NCBI GenBank assembly: GCA_020444775.1 | Contig: JAGRHX010001261.1 | Location: forward strand, 1 to 7,311 | Direction: 5' to 3' | Length of the DNA stretch: 7,311 bases | Source: Gammaproteobacteria bacterium | Lineage (GTDB): Bacteria; Pseudomonadota; Gammaproteobacteria; HK1 | The notes under the pieces: generated by a model | What the model was told of the DNA's origin: nothing | Seen by the model: only the letters and a program-made list of their open reading frames with translations | The model's database searches: none | Position numbers and translations under genes: made by a program | Part shown: positions 6,623-7,311 of the stretch, one piece after another | Layout of the letters: each line of letters starts with the position of its first letter | Position numbering within the stretch: the first letter of the stretch is position 1

Positions 6623-7311
6623 TTGGCGGAAGCCATAAATCTTTGTAAATGTCCGCAAGACGGAATCATAGCGTGGAGTCCTTCATCGCCTGAGGTCCTC
6701 ACAGGAACACCGTCGGTATCGATTACTGTGAGCCCGCGACAGCGCGGGCTTTTGGAGCAGATAGCGCGCTCGAAGACAGCGCCCCAACGGCTGGTGGAAC
6801 GTTGCCGCATCGTCCTGATGCCGGCCACGGGTCGACTCAATGTGGAAAAGGCCGATGAGCTGGGCATCGACCGCCATTTAGCACAGCGGACCTGCGACCG
6901 CATAAGAGTCAGTATTGGCTCAACTCGCAGGGCAAGCGCGAAGAGCCTGAGCGATACCAAGCCGAGGTCGAAGCGCTTTGCGCGCTCTACCAGCAAGCCC
7001 CAGCGCTCGCCGAACGGGGAGCCCCCGTGGTGAGTTTGGACGAGAAACCGGGTATCCGGGCGCGCGAGCGGCTGTACCCCAATAAACCGACTCGCCCTGG
7101 CTGGGTGAAACGCATCGAGTTCGAATATCAGCGCCATGGAACCTTGTACTTGATTAGCACTTTTCACGTCAGCACCGGCCAACTCATCTGCCCCAGAATC
7201 GGACCGAGTCGAAACGAAGCGGACTTTAGCGCACACGTCGCCGCGACCTTGGGCAGCGTTGCCAACGCCAGTTGGATGTTTGTGCTCGACCAACTCAATA
7301 CTCACTACTCC
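6623..7311 (+). pseudogene. IS630-family transposase, frameshifted with apparent central deletion, 3' end beyond window
   Basis: Two reading frames together give a damaged IS630 DDE transposase. The N-terminal helix-turn-helix part (about 6707-6888: SITVSPRQRGLLEQIAR, QRLVERCRIVL, ADELGIDRHLAQR) is in the frame of base 6623. The catalytic part is in the frame of base 1 of the window, from about 6898 (PHKSQYWLNSQGK) to the edge without a stop. It contains the first Asp in SLDEKPGI (codon 7039), EFEYQRHGT, and the second Asp in VFVLDQLNTH (codon 7288). The third acidic residue lies past the edge. Family members have several dozen residues between the helix-turn-helix and the PHRSRYWLN block, and these are missing, so a deletion of perhaps 200-250 bp with loss of frame is likely near 6888-6898. 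No in-frame ATG precedes the N-terminal part; the TTG at 6623 lies in the presumed IS end and is doubtful. Probably inactive. Confidence 0.85.
6731..6753 (+). terminator. Intrinsic-terminator-like hairpin inside the IS630 transposase
   Basis: A perfect 8-bp GC-rich stem, AGCCCGCG (6731-6738) and CGCGGGCT (6743-6750), closes a 4-base loop and runs into TTTT (6750-6753). On the + strand this has the form of a short intrinsic terminator; on the minus strand no T run follows. It overlaps codons for SPRQRGLL of the transposase, so it lies within coding sequence. It could stop or slow + strand transcription entering the IS, or hide translation signals. Activity is not shown by sequence alone. Confidence 0.5.

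Larger units (their letters stand above)
6616..7311 (+). mobile_element. IS630-family insertion sequence, right end beyond the window
   Basis: The element carries an IS630-type transposase and runs past the window edge. Its left end is placed just after the TA at 6614-6615, because IS630 elements insert at TA and duplicate it. From there the sequence (GTTGTGATTGGCGG and on) resembles a non-coding IS terminus leading to the transposase. The right end is not visible, so the inverted repeat and the target duplication cannot be confirmed and the left boundary may be off by some bases. Confidence 0.6.

Noticed and set aside
6613..7305. Long minus-strand open frame (230 codons) on the right side
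   Set aside because: It lies opposite the IS630 transposase, which has clear family motifs on the + strand; the minus translation shows no recognisable motif, so it is an antisense shadow.
1..7311. CRISPR array, tRNA or rRNA genes, known defence or retron-type system
   Set aside because: No regularly spaced repeats, no tRNA-like cloverleaf or rRNA sequence, and all clear proteins belong to metabolic, polysaccharide or transposase families.

Overview
The window looks like an accessory stretch of a proteobacterial chromosome of moderately high GC. A gamma- or betaproteobacterium is the best guess, but nothing here fixes the lineage. It joins three kinds of DNA: the 3' end of a GC-rich hydantoinase/oxoprolinase gene, two degraded insertion sequences, and a small group of genes for cell-surface polysaccharide. 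I see no tRNA, rRNA, CRISPR array or recognisable defence system.

Left part (1-2173): a hydantoinase A-type gene enters from the left edge and ends at 1230. About 410 bp without a recognisable gene follow, then the C-terminal remnant of an IS3-family transposase (1643-1906) and a probable IS right end near 1945. A non-coding leader of about 230 bp with nested inverted repeats then leads to the next gene.

Middle part (2174-6578): a complete membrane acyltransferase with a fused SGNH domain is on the + strand. It converges on a two-gene minus-strand unit, a polysaccharide pyruvyl transferase followed 26 bp later by a GT4-type glycosyltransferase that starts with TTG. A strong hairpin lies between the convergent genes. 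Together the three proteins suggest building and decorating (O-acylation, pyruvylation) an exported glycan such as an exopolysaccharide, capsule or O-antigen. The glycan and its sugars cannot be read from the sequence.

Right part (6612-7311): an IS630-family element sits directly at the 5' end of the pyruvyl transferase gene. Its transposase is broken: the N-terminal HTH part and the catalytic part are in different frames, and a central block appears to be missing. Its first coding stretch contains a perfect hairpin followed by a T run, like an intrinsic terminator. The IS separates the two-gene unit from whatever lay upstream, so its expression may have changed or been lost. No wholly new system is evident; the most notable points are the IS/operon junction, the terminator-like hairpin inside the IS, and the surface-glycan modification cassette.
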